Below are positions 47,465 to 60,759 of a DNA stretch of 64,000 bases, one piece after another (the stretch's first letter is position 1; every line of letters begins with the position of its first letter). This DNA is from Arachis hypogaea (taxonomy: Eukaryota; Streptophyta; Magnoliopsida; Fabales; Fabaceae), in the NCBI RefSeq assembly GCF_003086295.3, contig NC_092050.1, positions 146,636,699-146,700,698 of the forward strand. The letters are read 5' to 3'. The position numbers and the translations under genes were made by a program. Under the pieces are notes generated by a model that saw only the letters and a list, made by a program, of their open reading frames with translations, did not search any database and was not told where the DNA came from.

Positions 47465-48580
47465 TAATGAATTTATCTAAAATAAGCACAATAATTTTGT
47501 ATGTATCGAATATGTCATATTTTTATAAATTATTATATTTTATTAAATAAAAATAAAAAATTATTATAAAAAAAGAGTATTAATAGATTATAATAAATAT
47601 AGAATACACTAAACGTCACTAATATATAAATAAATATCTTTTAATATATAGTACTTTAAATGATAAATATAGTTTTTATTTTTAAATAATAAATATAAAA
47701 TATATAAATAAAAAAATATAAATATTTTTTATTTATAAAGATAAATTATTATGCAATAAATTTTTATAATATTAAAAAATTATATTAAAATAATATTTTA
47801 AGTATAACATAAAAATATAACGTAATTAAATTTTATTTTATATTATTTGACAAATAATTAAATTATTATATTAAAATTTATTAACTAATTATTTTGTTAA
47901 AATATTATTATATAATATAAATTTTTATTAAAAAATATAATTTATTTAAAATATTATATATACATATAATATTGACACTTTTATTTTTTTAACTTAAAAA
48001 AAGGTCAAAATTTTTTTTAAAACATTTAAAAAATAAAAAAGTCAACATTTTCATGTATTACATATAATATTTTAAATAAATTATATTTTTATAAATATTT
48101 TAATAAAAAATTATGTTATATAATAATAATTTTTACATAAAAAATTAGTTAATAAAATTTTAATATAACAATTTAATTATTTTTTAAATAATATAAAATA
48201 AAATTTAATTATTTTAAATTTTTTATGTTTAAGTTTAGAATATTATTTTAATATATTTTTTAATATTATAAAAATTTATTTGTACTATAACTGATCTTAA
48301 TAAATAAATAAAAATTATTTTTTATATTTATCTATTTATATTTATTATTTAAAAATAAAAAATTATGTTTATTATTTAAAATATTGTATATTAAAAGATA
48401 CTTGTTTATTTATGTAATAGTAACGTCTAATTAGTGTATTATATATTTATTATTATCTATCAATACTATTTTTTATAATAATTTTTTATTTTCATTTAAT
48501 AAAATTTAATAATTTATAAAAATATAACACATTTAATATTCACAAAATTATTATACTTATTTTAAATATATTCAAATATA
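47465..48580. mobile_element. 1.1-kb very AT-rich palindromic insertion
   Basis: The left arm begins GAATTTATCTAAAATAAGCA and the right arm ends TTATACTTATTTTAAATATATTC, its inverted counterpart. Pairing continues through TAAACGTCACTAAT / GTAACGTCTAATTAGTG and TGGTTTTAAAA-like AT blocks to a centre near 48010. Copy A lacks it at the homologous point (near 19985). No coding potential; termini are approximate. Confidence 0.6.
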
Positions 48581-49250
48581 ATATAACATACTAAAACTTA
48601 AAATTAATATTTTTTTTAAATTTTTTCTTTTCTCTATCTACTGTAAAATGCGTCATATATTACAATTAAGTCCAAAGTCAAAATTGTAATAAATAAATTT
48701 ATTGCAACTTTACATATTACTTTATTTTACATAATAGTAATCCGAGCCTTTTTGTAGCATTCTAGAATCAGATATACTATATTAAGCAAAGATAGATATA
48801 AAATTTATTATCCAGAAAAAAAGGAGATAAAACATAAGAAGAATTTAAAACATATTTTACTTCCAGTCAAAACATCAAATGGTGAGTAGGATAGATGGGA
48901 TAGGAATGTGAGGGAAAAAATTAAAAAAAGTATATATACATATATAGATAGATTCTAGTATGATTATGTGTTATGATGGCTATAATAATTATATAAATAT
49001 TATTAAAATTAAAATTATATTTTTTATATTTTGATAACTTTTTTTAAATAATATTTTTAAAAAATATTATTTAATAATAAAAAATATTACTTTAATTTTA
49101 ACAACAGTTTTAAAATGATATGATTACCATATTTATTGTAATATAGTTATACACATATATATCTATTAGATGAAAATATATAATTTTAGAAAAATGATAA
49201 TTTTATTTTTACTTTTGATAATTATCACTTTATAAATGATTCCTTTTTTT

Positions 49251-50869
49251 ATTATATACGTGAATTTTGTAAAAAAAAAAAATGACATAATTAAAATTCG
49301 AGTGACAATATCTATTTTCTGATATTATACTTTTTAAAATATGTATGTATAGAACAACCGAATCGATATGTATTTACGTAATTTTATTTAACATAATTAA
49401 TCTTGATGATGGTCAAAAAAGTTTCTAACCGCCATGATTCATGGAGCTAAAAATGGATTCTACATTATAAAGACAATAAATATTAATTGGCCTTAACTCA
49501 GCGGTTAGCCATCCATTAATGTATTGACTAAAATTAAAGGGCAGTGTGAACACAACACATACATATTCAACAAACTCTACATCCACCATAATTAATTATT
49601 TAAGTTATTAATTGTGTTATTTATACATTAAAAAATGTGTGTAGTATCTGCCCGTCTTCTTTGTAATTTTTAGAATAAGCATTCAAATTGATTTATGAAG
49701 AATGTTAGATAGCATAGTTTATTCTTTAACTTTTTTTTTTAAATAAAAAAATATTTTCATTAGACAAATTTATCTCTCTAAGGATTTGAAAGAAGAGTAG
49801 TTTCTTGAAGGTAGAGTAACTTTTTTATAATTTGATGACATAAATAACTTTTTAGAACTTTTAGAATAATAAAAATTTGTTAAAAATTAAAGTGTCACAT
49901 CTAAAATTCATTCAAGATTAATTTAAATATTTACTATATTTTTCGTGACTTTAAAGTATGTCTTATTTATAATTATATATAGGTAGCATTAATTTTTTTT
50001 AAAATTTATTCCTAATAAAATATAATTTTATGAAAATAAGTATAATGTTAATTGTATTAATTAGAATTTGTCTTTATACAAGAATAATTATGTTTTCAAC
50101 ATAATTTTCTATTATTGCTAAAATATTTTTTTTGAAGTAAACTATTATTTTTATCCATAAAAATTTAGAATACTGATAAATTATTTATGAATAAATGAAA
50201 CTCACATTTCACTTAAAAATATGATTATTAATTAGCGTTTGGATACTTTTATCACATAAAGATTATATTAGTAGGCACAAAGTTAATTTTTTCATTCATG
50301 AATAAATATCTCAGTGTTTTAAATTTTTATGAATAAAAATATTTTTTTTATTTTATTCGGTTGTGTGTTTTTATTTGTTACGGTTAAAATGGAAACCAAA
50401 TATTAAGAACAAAAATAATAGCTATTATTTGATTAATGTTTTTATAAATAAAATATTATGTTGATAAAATAATTTAAATGTATTACTATTATATTGATAA
50501 AATTTGTACAACATATCACTTTATTGAAACTCTATTTAATATAATAACACTTTTTATTAAAATTAAAACTTATGATAAATATCGTATATATTTGTTAATA
50601 AATTATATAAAAATATTTTGTGGAGGTATTCTTTACTACATAAAAAAAACTTGGATACATTCAAAAATATTTTTATACATTTTATTAAAATGAATATGTG
50701 ACATTTTAATTACCTACCATAATCATAGTTTTTTTTTAATAATTGAAACAACCATAAAATATTGGAAATAAAATTGAAGTAAATTAAATTAAATGTATTT
50801 TTAATTTTTTAATTTAAAAAATAAAAAATATATTTTATTCTAAAATTAATATTTTTTGTGAGATTTTTC
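49251..50869. other. Featureless AT-rich intergenic DNA
   Basis: No gene, repeat unit or RNA gene recognised. The ORF at 50478-50693 is AT-driven isoleucine/tyrosine-rich translation without family resemblance. Confidence 0.5.
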
Positions 50870-51583
50870 TTTTTTTTTTATATCTATCAAAAATGCAATA
50901 TATATCAATATTAAAGTCTGAACTCAAATGTGTAATAAATGAATTTACGCCAATTTTACACACTGTTATATTTTATTTATTATATTATTATTGATGACGA
51001 GGCCGTCGGATAATGTAATTTTAATTTTTTAAAAAAGGTTAATTAAATTCCGTTACCGACACTTGAGTCTTCAGTAACATATTTGTAATATTATTTTTTA
51101 ATTTTAATATATTTTCGATATACAACTATCAATATATAATTAATTTTATAGTATTTTTTATTTAGTATCTAATTTTTGTCTAATTTTTTATTTTTTATAT
51201 AATTTTTAAATGTTTAAAATTTTTTAATTTTTATATTTTTAAATTAAATATTAATTATTTAATTTTTTTATAATTAGACAGACAACATACTAAATACCTG
51301 AATAATATATTTAGCGGCAGTATATTTATTATTGAAAGTTGTGCAAGTAAGACGAATTTATGACAACTTTACGTATTACTGTGTTTTATATAACAATAAT
51401 TCATGTCTTTTTCTAGCATTCTATAATTAATATACTATGTCAGACAAAGGTAGAAATAAAAGCCATTAACGAAAAAAGGAAAGGGATAAAACACAAGAAC
51501 ATTTTAAAACATGCTTTATTTCTAGTAAAGATTCAACTGGTAAGTAGGATAGAAGGGATTGGAATGTGAGGGGGAAAAAGTAT
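50870..51583. repeat. Partial third intergenic copy C
   Basis: The segments at 50870-50990 and 51345-51580 match copies A (about 20010-20322) and B (about 48620-48910). Shared marks include ATGAATTTA, TTTTACATA/CACAC and the block GGTRAGTAGRATAGA near the right end. The middle (50995-51340) is unmatched AT-rich DNA. Confidence 0.65.
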
Positions 51584-51662
51584 CACTACTGTATACTTGA
51601 TTTTTTTCTAACATTTAAAAATTTTTATCAAATTATATTAAAATATTATCTATTTATATTAA

Positions 51663-54600
51663 TGTTGAAGGTGTGTGAGGGAAGAGGTAAGCAAGTTCAG
51701 ATTCAGAGCCAATGAAGAGAGTTTTCATTATGACTTCTCTCAAGAAATGTTTTCAGTAACTGCTACAGTAACAAACTACATATGTATATATACTACGCTA
51801 ACCTGCACTAACCAAACTAGGGAGAACTAACTAAGGCTAACTCTTTATAAATACAACAAACAGCAGTATATATGTAGTATATATGTTATATCAGGTAATA
51901 CCCTCCCTCAAGCTGGGAGGGTTGGACACAAAAATATCCAACAACCCAAGCTTGCTACACAATGTGTTGAACGGTCCTGGTGCCAGAGGCTTAGTCATGA
52001 TGTCTGCCACTTGTTCATGTGTAGAAATTGGTAAAAGATGAATTAAGCCTTCTTGCAATTTATCCCTCACAATGTGACAATCAGCCTCAATATGCTTTGT
52101 ACGCTCGTGAAATACTGGGTTAGTAGCAATATAAATGGCAGATTTACTGTCACAGTACAAATTTACAGGTTTACCAAGAGGTGCTCCTAAGTCTTTCAAC
52201 ACATAACTAAGCCATTGAGCTTCTCTGGTGGCCAGTGCAAGAGCCCGATACTCTGCCTCAGAGGAAGAAGCTGCGACGGTTACTTGCTTCTTGCTCTTCC
52301 AAGTGACAAGGGAGGAACCCACATAGAAGCAATAGGCTGAAACTGATCGTCGCGAGTCGGGGCATCCAGCCCAGTCAGAATCAGAAAATCCAGTGAGAGA
52401 TAGATCGGAATTGGCCGAGAAGAATAGCCCCGCTGCTGGAGAGTTCTTTATGTACCTGAGGATCCTATGTGCCGCTTGCAAGTGATTAGTTGTGGGACAA
52501 TCCAAGAATTGGCTGAGCTTGCCAATTGCAAAGCTTATATCCGGCCTTGTGTTTGAGAGATACAACAGTTTCCCAATGATTTTCCTATAATCGGAGGAAT
52601 CAGGCAGACTATCTCCATCATCCTTGCTCAATTTTGTCCCATAGTCCATGGGAGTGAAGGCAGGCTTACAATGCTCAAAGCCAGTGTCCCGCAAGAGATC
52701 TAGAACATATTTTCGCTGATATAAAGCTATGCCTTTTGAAGACCTAGCAACCTCTAAACCAAGGAAGAACTTGAGATCACCTATGTCCTTAATCCGAAAT
52801 CTGTCATGCAAAGTCTGTTTCACCCTTTCAATTTCAAACAAATCGTCCCCTGCCAACACTAAATCATCAACATAAACCAAAATGATTGTAAAGCCAGTAC
52901 TTTGGGATTTAGTAAACATGCTGTAATCAGATTTACACTGATTATATCCTAACTCTAGCAAAACAGATTTCAGTTTGAAGTTCCATTGTCTACTAGCTTG
53001 TTTAAGCCCATATAGAGACTTTTCAAGCTTGCAAACCTGACCCGGAGCTATCGCAAGACCTTCGGGGGGTTTCATGTACACTTCCTCATCAAGCTCACCA
53101 TGCAGAAAGGCAGTATTAACATCAATTTGCTTCAAATGCCATCCCTTGACAGCAGCCAGTGCCAAAACAACCCGCAGTGTTCCTAGCTTGATAACGGGAC
53201 TAAACGTGTCTTTATAGTCAATTCCGGGGACTTGAGTGAACCCCTTTGCCACGAGACGAGCCTTATGTCGCTCAACACTACCATCAGGGTGATATTTGAC
53301 CTTAAAGATCCACTTACAGCCAATCGCCTTCTTACCACTCGGAAGGGAAGTCAATGTCCAGGTTTTGTTCTCATTCAGAGCATCCAATTCAGCTCGGATG
53401 GCCTCTCGCCAACAAGGTTCAAGTATGGCATCTTCATAGCATTTAGGCTCAATGTTCAAGATAGCTAATGAGTATGCACTATGCATGGGTGAAAGAGATT
53501 TGTATGATAAAAACTTTGAGATATGATATCGTTGATTGGAAGAAGTTTCTCTGTTGTGATTATTAGTAAGATTCATGCATTTGTAATCCTTTAAGTATGC
53601 TGGTGGTTTACTAATGCGTGATGATCTTCTCGGTGTGGGGTGAGAAGATGGTGGTACATTATGATGTTGAATGTTTGAGTGAGTGGATTGTGCATGTACT
53701 GCTGGACTCGAGGATTCAATATCTGTGGGCTGTGTGGCAGTGTGTATGTGTGGTGTAGGTTGACTAGTGTGGAGTGGATTGGAAGCAGGGGTGTGCAGAT
53801 CGGTTATGTGGTGGTCAAACAAATCATAATCATGCATGACGTGGGGTGTATTACGTTGCTGAAAAACTGGTTCTTGGGGAGAATCAATAGGCAACTGAAA
53901 TGAAGCATTATATGGAAAATGATTTTCATAGAATTTGACATCTCGAGATACAAAAATTTCTTTTGAAATCAGATCAAGAAGCACATAACCTTTGGTACCC
54001 TCCCTAAAACCGAGGTGAACACATTTTCTTGAACGAGGGTCCAATTTTGTTCTGCTATTCTTGATCGTGCTTGCATATGCTAAACAACCAAATACTCTAA
54101 GGTGAGAGATATGGGGGAGTGATTTATGCAGTACTTCAAACGGAGATTTTTCATGTAAACGAGGTGTGGGAATTCGGTTTATCAAATAGACTGCATGGAT
54201 CACTCCAAAACTCCAATAACACTTAGGTATTTGGGCGTGGAACATAATGGCCCTTGCCACAGCCAAAATGTGTTGATGCTTTCGTTCAACAACACCATTT
54301 TGCTGTGGCGTCTCAATGCATGACCTTTGGTGCAAAATTCCAAATGAAGCATAAAAGGTTGGCATTAAAAATTCAGGACCATTGTCAGTCCGAATAATTT
54401 TTACAGATTTTTCAAATTGGTTTTTGACAAGTTTAACAAAATTTTGCACCAAAGATGCTGCTTCAGCCTTAGACTTCATCAAATTTATCCAAGTAAATCT
54501 GGACTTGTCGTCCACTATAGTGAGAAAATATCTATGGCCACCAATAGACGAAACAGCAAGTGGTCCCCAAATATCAATGTGAATCAAATCAAAATTATTA

Positions 54601-57186
54601 TAAAAAATAGTATCACTTTGAGAAAAAGGCAATCTTCTTTGTTTTCCTAATTGACAAGAGTCACAAGGATGTTCATTTATTGTACAATCAATGAAATTGA
54701 AAGTTTGCTTCATAACAGCTAGTCTATTATGAGGAATATGACCTAATCTATCATGCCATAAATGCTGCATATGTGCTCTTTGTGTGGGTGCTGTGATATG
54801 GTGTGTAGTATGGTGTTCGCCAAGAGGGGCAGTGCTGTGCTTATTTAGTATGTATAGACCATCAACAGAGTTAGCAATACCAATCATCTTCTCTGTGTGT
54901 TTGTCCTGTATCTCACAGTTTATATCAGAAAAAGTCATTTTACAATGCAATGATGCAGTTAGCTTCGACACTGATATGAGTTTAAAATTGAAGGAAGGAA
55001 TGTACAATGCATTGGTAAGATAAAGATTTTCTGAAAACTTAATGGTTCCCACGATGCAGCTCACAGTGGAAGTACCATTAGGGAGTTTGACAATGATCGG
55101 ATCAATTTTAAATGTTTCAGAAAAATCCCTGAGGCAATATGACACATGGTCAGTGGCACCAGTGTCTATTACCCAAGGTTTATACTTTTGTATGCAAACA
55201 TTAAGAGCCTTTATGTGAGATTTAAAATGCAGAATATGTGTCACTTTACCATGAGGAGGTGGCTGAGGTTGAGTTAAAATGTGGTTCACACTATGAATAT
55301 GTTGCACGTCTTGCTTATTGAGTAAGGCCAGCAAAGCTTCCTTTTGTTCTGGAGTGAAATCGCTCCCTGTAGTCTTCTTCTCCTCCAACTGGGGTTGATT
55401 GAAACCGAGATCATCATTGCTCTCATCGATTTCTTCACCTGTGTTGAAGCAATTCATCATTGCTGGGGCAGAGTTAGTGCTTCTTTGCCTTAGATGAGGA
55501 GGAAGTTCGTGTTTCTTGTAACACGTATCTACTGTGTGTCCAGTTTTGTCACAAAACGAACACTGCATCCTTGTTCTGCCTCCTCTGCTCCTCCCCCCAG
55601 CTTGAAACCTGCCTCCCCTACCTCTTCCTCTCCCTCTGCCTTGAGAAGGCATAGCAGTGTTCAAGGAATTGGTAGGTGCCGCCAAAATTTGAATGTCTGA
55701 GGTAGTTTCAAGGCTGAGGAACTGTCTCTCTTGTTGAGTAAGCTTGGAGAGCACCACATTCAGACTCGGCAACTTGTCCAAGAGCATGATCTGAGACCGC
55801 ACGGTAGAATATTGCTCATTCAATCCTCTCAAAAACTTCACAATTCTGTCTTCCTCCCTTTGACTTCTAATTACTCCTAGATCACATTGACACGTGATAC
55901 CACATTCACATGATGGTATTTGCCGAAAATTGTCAATTTCTTCCCAAATTGTTTTGAGTTTCGTGTAGTAGGATGTCACATCCAATTTGCCTTGTCTTAA
56001 TGTGTATAGTTCTTCATATAATTCACCAACACGGTACCTATCCCCTTGATAATAGCGTTGCTTCAGATCAAGCCACAAATCACTAGCAAGATTGTTCCAT
56101 GTTACACTTTGACGAATATCTGGACTAAGTGAAAGATTTATCCAGCCAATTACATAAGTGTTACACCTTTCCCATATTTCAAACAATGGATCTGTGCTCT
56201 CTGGTTTTGTGATGCTTCCATCAACGAATTTTATTTTGTTCTTTGATTTGAGTGCTCTCTACATTTCTCTACTCCATGTACTATAGTTCTGACCAGTAAG
56301 AACAACAGTAGTTATGGGGATACCTGGGTTTTCTGATGGGTGAAGAAAATAGGCATTTGTTGGATCTTGAACTGGATTACTGGTTTTCGCGATGTGCGCT
56401 TGAATCGCTGATATCTGACTCAGAAATGATGCTATCTGATTCATATCCATGGTTCTTGGACCACCTGTCGAGCCTTCCAAACTTGAATCTGCCATTTCCG
56501 GCACAACTTCAATGAATTTCAATGATGAGAATTCAGGCCTTCTTCCCTTGATCTCGTTGATCGGAGTTGTTACCTCACTCTTTGATGAACATACGAGGAG
56601 ACTAACACACTCTCATCAAACACTGTCGTGAGAGTCCAAGAGAAGAGAAGAAAAGAAATTTAGAGGAGGAAGGGATAAATCTGAGAAATCAAATCGAGAG
56701 GGGAGAAATTAGGTCAGAGAAATTAGGAATTGGAAAAAAAAATTATTGATGTGAGAATACGAACGATTGTGGTGAATCGAGAAATTAGGTCAAAGACGAT
56801 GTCGAAGTGAGAAGTGAAAGAACTATTGAATGGAGAAATTGAAACAGGAGATTAAAAAGGGAATGGATTCATTATCAATTTTCTAGTCACAAAGATCAGA
56901 AATCAAGTTGTTCCCTCTTCAACCATGGCTTCCACGCTCACCGCACCATGTTGAAGGTGTGTGAGGGAAGAGGTAAGCAAGTTCAGATTCAGAGCCAATG
57001 AAGAGAGTTTTCATTATGACTTCTCTCAAGAAATGTTTTCAGTAACTGCTACAGTAACAAACTACATATGTATATATACTACGCTAACCTGCACTAACCA
57101 AACTAGGGAGAACTAACTAAGGCTAACTCTTTATAAATACAACAAACAGCAGTATATATATAGTATATATGTTATATCAGGTAATA
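51663..57186 (-). mobile_element. Young, nearly intact Ty1/copia element 3
   Basis: The LTRs at 51663-51900 and 56949-57186 are both 238 bp and differ by a single base that I can see (GTAGTATA against ATAGTATA). ATTAA flanks both ends (51658-51662 and 57187-57191). A polypurine tract (GAGGGAGGG on the minus strand, about 51901-51915) and a primer-binding site beginning TGGTGCGGTGAGCG (56932-56948) adjoin the LTRs. With the usual plant rates one difference in 238 bp means a very recent insertion. Confidence 0.95.
51891..56522 (-). CDS. Copia gag-pol polyprotein with one in-frame UAG
   Basis: Starts at MKFIEVV (56522) or MADSSLEG (56495). TAG at 56259-56261 interrupts codon flow just after WSREM; the frame then continues open for more than 1450 codons to 51891. 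In the ORF from 56186 the RNA-binding RGRGRGRGG stretch and zinc knuckle CSFCDKTGHTVDTCYKKH lie near residues 180-230. Protease WVIDTGATDHV lies near 340, GAG-pre-integrase LWHDRLGHIPHNRL near 480, integrase with IDIWGP and RTDNGPEFL near 560-620, RT with YVDDLVLAGDD in the last third, and RNase H with SSSEAEYRAL near the end. All catalytic motifs look intact. The UAG may be a recent nonsense mutation; readthrough is possible but unproven. Confidence 0.92.
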
Positions 57187-57540
57187 ATTAATAATATTTT
57201 AACAAATATTAAGTATATTCTATATTACTAAAAAAATTTATTAACATTTTTTTAAAGATTCAATAATATTTAATAAAAATATCATAATTGATCTTCTATA
57301 ATAATATAATATTATGAAAAATATTATAATAAATCTTTGTTTCATGATAATATTTAAAAAAAATATTATAATAGATATTTTTTGTAATACTTTAAAAAAA
57401 TATTATAATAAATATTTTATATAACACTTAAAAAAATATTACAATAAATATTTTTTGTAACACTTAAAAAAATATTATAATAAATTTTTAGTAACATTTA
57501 TAGCTATAATAACTATTTACCATTTTTATATTTTAATACG

Positions 57541-58027
57541 TAACTATTTATTTATTTATTTATTTATTTATATACATTGAAAAAGTATATATTATTATTA
57601 ATTTATTGAAAATAAATCCATAATAAATTAGTCACAGTTTTATAATTTTAAATTCGGAAAAGCTCTACATCCATGTAAAAATTATATGGATGGTATCCAA
57701 GTACCTTCCATTCCACGCCCCACACACTCGTTTGTTTTACACGCGCCTTATATAACGTATATAACGTAATTCTTATTTTGCGTGATCAACCTTTCTCAAC
57801 GTAAACATTTTCATATAACGTAAACCTTGTTCGCGTTCTTCTTCTTGTTCTTGTTATTGTTCTTCTTCCTGTTCTCCTTCTTCTTCAACCTAATTAAATT
57901 TATTGTTCTCCTCTATTTGCGTTTTTCTTCTCTGCATTATGGATCTGGATTGACTTCAACGCAATTAGCTTCGTCGTTCATCTTCTTCTTCGTTTTCTTC
58001 TTCGATTTGCACTTCTGAATTGAAACA
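57541..58027. other. 5' region of a FAR1-type MULE
   Basis: Contains a (TTTA)n run (57545-57570) and, from about 57655, a region beginning GCTCTACATCCATGTAAAA that could be the element's terminal sequence. CT-rich leader DNA (CTTCTTCTTGTTCTTG) follows before the ATG at 58028. The other terminus is outside the window, so TIRs cannot be confirmed. Confidence 0.4.
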
Positions 58028-60759
58028 ATGAATGAATCAACTTCAAATCAGTTAAATGAGTGCGATTTGGATAATTCTTCCGAAACGCATCAATTTGATG
58101 AGGTTTGGATTATTGAATTTTGAATCGAATTCAATGGAATGTAATTGCTAATTTTATTTGAAGTGAATTGAATAGATTGAGGTGATCTATATCTGAATTG
58201 AATTGAATTGATAATATGTTACTGTGAGTAACTCTGGGTGTGAGTAATTGTGAGTAAATGTGAGTAAATGTGAGTAACTTTTCGGTTCGGTAAGTACTAA
58301 AGAGTTGATTCACCATGTGCATGTGTTCGGTTCGGTATGCAGAAAGGAGTCTAAAAAAAATTAGACGAATATATTCTGTTTTGTTCCCTAAGCACTATAT
58401 AATTGTTTCACCATAATTAAAATTTCGGTTCACCATAATTAAGATTTCGGTTCACCATAATTAAGATTTCGGTTCACCGTGCAAACCAGCTGTGTTGTGG
58501 ATGAAAATTTTTTCCCAAAAGTGGGAATGATTTTCAAGACACTAGAAGAAGCTGGAAAGTTCTACAAACATTATTCCAAACGTGCCGGTTTTTCTACCAA
58601 AATAAGGAACACGACTTAGGACAAAGACAAGATTAAGAATCAACTAATTGTATGCTCCAGAGAGGGGAGGTGGAAATCAAAGATATCTCCAATTTTGAAG
58701 ACAAACCCTTCAGCTGGGTTAAATTGTCCGGCCAGAATTTACGTACACATAATGAAGGATGTTGGTCTTTGGACAATTTTCAAAGTTATTTTGAATCATT
58801 CACATCCTTGTTGTCCAGACCAGGCTGAGATGCTCAAACAACACAAGGAGCTTAGCATGTTCGTGCGTCGCACCATTGAAACCCACGAGAAAGCCAGAAT
58901 CAGACCGAGCAAAACTTACCAATCATTTGTGGCAGTAGCTGGCAGCCACCGTAAACTAGGTTTTATAGAAAAAGACGTCAGGAATTACATCACAAGGGAA
59001 GTATGAAATATTTCCGAAGAAGACGATGCCAAAGAATTTGGGATGTACCTAGTAAGAATGAAAGAGAAGAACCAAAATTTCTTCTTTGAGCTCAACCTTG
59101 AAGGTGATCACTGCATTAAACATGCATTCTAGGCTGATGCAAGAAGCAGGGCTGCATTTGATTATTTCAAAGACGTGGTTTCATTTGACACCACCTATAA
59201 CACAAATAGGTATTCGGTTCTTTCAAACATATTTTTGATGTTCAGTGAGTGTATATATTTTGGTTCACAACCTTGTGCTTGTTATTTATGCAGGTACAAT
59301 TTGGTTTTGAGTTCTTTTGTTGGCGTGAATCACCACAGCTAGTCGACACTTCTTGGATGCGCACTGATGAAAAATGAGGACATCCAATCATTCAAATGGC
59401 TATTTGAGTATTGGCTACGTTGCATGGGAGGGAAGGCACCAAAAGGTATTCTTACCGATCAATGCGCATCGATTCAAAGGACAATTGAGTTGTGCATGCC
59501 AACAACAATTCACCGCTGGTGCATTTGGCACATTATGAAGAAGATTCCAAGCAAATTAAATAGCTACAAGGGACACAACAAAATTTAACAAGAGATGAGC
59601 CATGTTGTTTGGAACTCGTACACAAAAGAAGCATTTGACAGAAACTGGATCGATTTTCTTAGAAAGTACAGCCGCGGAGGCAACAAGTGGCTTTCTGGTA
59701 ATTGAGATTTAAATTCGAATTATTTTTATGCTCATATCTTTTTTTTCCAAAGCATGCACTGTTTTCGGTTCACCAGACCTTATGGCTTCGGTTTGGTTTG
59801 CAGAGCTGTACGAGGATCGTCATATATGGATTCCGGTTTACTTGGATCACCACTTTTGAGTTAGGATGAGAAGCACACAAAGGAGCGAGAGCATGCATTC
59901 ATTTTTCAACAAGTTCATCACACGGAATAGCTCCTTGAGACAATTCGTGAAGCAATACGACAATTTCTTAGCAAGCAGAGAGCAAGTAGAGAGAGAATTC
60001 AATGCTGCAGATTTTCACACCGTGATACCGTGTGCAACAAAATCAGCAATAGAGGCGCAGTTTCAGCATGTATATACCCATAAGAAGTTCAGGGAATTTC
60101 AAACTCAATTCAGAGGTAAAGTGAACTGTATCACAAGATCAATGCATTCCACCCTAGGTTTCACAACATATGAAGTAATAGAGCAGGTTTCCAACTCCAC
60201 ATTCAATAAGTTTGTCGTCACCTATGACGCAGTATCACGAGATGTAAAGTGCCATTGCTTGCTGTTTGAGTCTAGGGGCATATTATGCCGCCATTCCCTA
60301 AGTGTCTTAAGCTTTGAGTGAGTGGATAACGTGGCACCGAAATACATATTAGAACGTTGGAGCAATAATATAAAGAGGAGGCATACACACATCAAGAGCA
60401 GCCAAGATGAACCTCTACTGGAGCCAAGAAGTAAGAGATTTGACGAATTGGTGTTTCGGTCACACAATATATGTGAATTTGCATCCGAGTCTGAAGAGTT
60501 GACCGGAATTTTGCACCGAGCATTTGACAAGGTCATGGCGGAGATGGAAGAATATCAAGGGAGAAGCAAAGGAAAAATTTTGTTAACCCACGAAGAAGCG
60601 ACATTAAGCAATATGAATGACCTTCAAAGCCCACCATGTGTCAAAACAAGAGGTCGGCCCAAGAACAGACTTGGATCAAACCTGGAAAAAAAGATCTCAA
60701 ATGCCATGAAGAAAAAGAAAAAGACAACTCCAAGCGAGGTAAAATTGACTTACTTTTGA
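58028..60759 (+). pseudogene. FAR1/FHY3-type MULE transposase pseudogene
   Basis: MULE transposases cut and paste DNA through a DDE domain; the light-signalling factors FHY3/FAR1 descend from them. The N-terminal exon starts MNESTSNQLNE at 58028. From 58500 the FAR1 DNA-binding domain reads FKTLEEAGKFYKHYSKRAGF and GLNCPARIYVHIMKD. The transposase core follows: VVSFDTTYNTNRY (first D, about 59185), an intron (59210-59290), ILTDQCASIQRTIE (second D, about 59450) and HRWCIWHIMKKIP. Then come MRSTQRSESMHSFFNKF, a SWIM finger (VKCHCLLFESRGILCRHSLS, about 60245-60300) and a lysine-rich tail with GRPKNR. About eight in-frame stops are present, for example near 58617, 59004, 59130, 59340 and 59586, so it is inactive. 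Confidence 0.88.
58410..58490 (+). repeat. Tandem CGGTTCACCATAATTAAGAT units
   Basis: Three direct copies of a roughly 24-bp unit containing TTCGGTTCACCATAATTAAG, in the first intron of the transposase pseudogene. Single copies of GGTTCACC recur at about 60945, 61275, 61625 and 62415 (inverted), so the motif is spread through this element. Confidence 0.8.

Larger units (their letters stand above)
45262..49250. repeat. Intergenic duplicate copy B
   Basis: Homologous to copy A (4640-5272, 19010-20322, 32025-32210) in the same order and orientation. It is interrupted by its own two foldback insertions (46106-47312 and about 47465-48580). It lies immediately upstream of the MED25-like gene, so the duplicated unit probably includes that gene. 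No coding sequence seen. Confidence 0.8.
51584..57540. mobile_element. CACTA-type remnant split by a copia insertion
   Basis: Starts CACTACTGTATACTTGATTT at 51584, like the left tip of the CACTA at 20379. After the copia element ends (57186) the CACTA subterminal array continues (AAATATTATAATAGATATTT and relatives) to about 57510, parallel to 20480-20830. No right terminus is recognisable before the MULE region, so this is probably a truncated copy. Confidence 0.65.

Noticed and set aside
50478..50693. Possible small membrane protein gene
   Set aside because: The composition is explained by AT-rich DNA, there is no promoter or relative, and similar ORFs occur throughout this AT-rich stretch.
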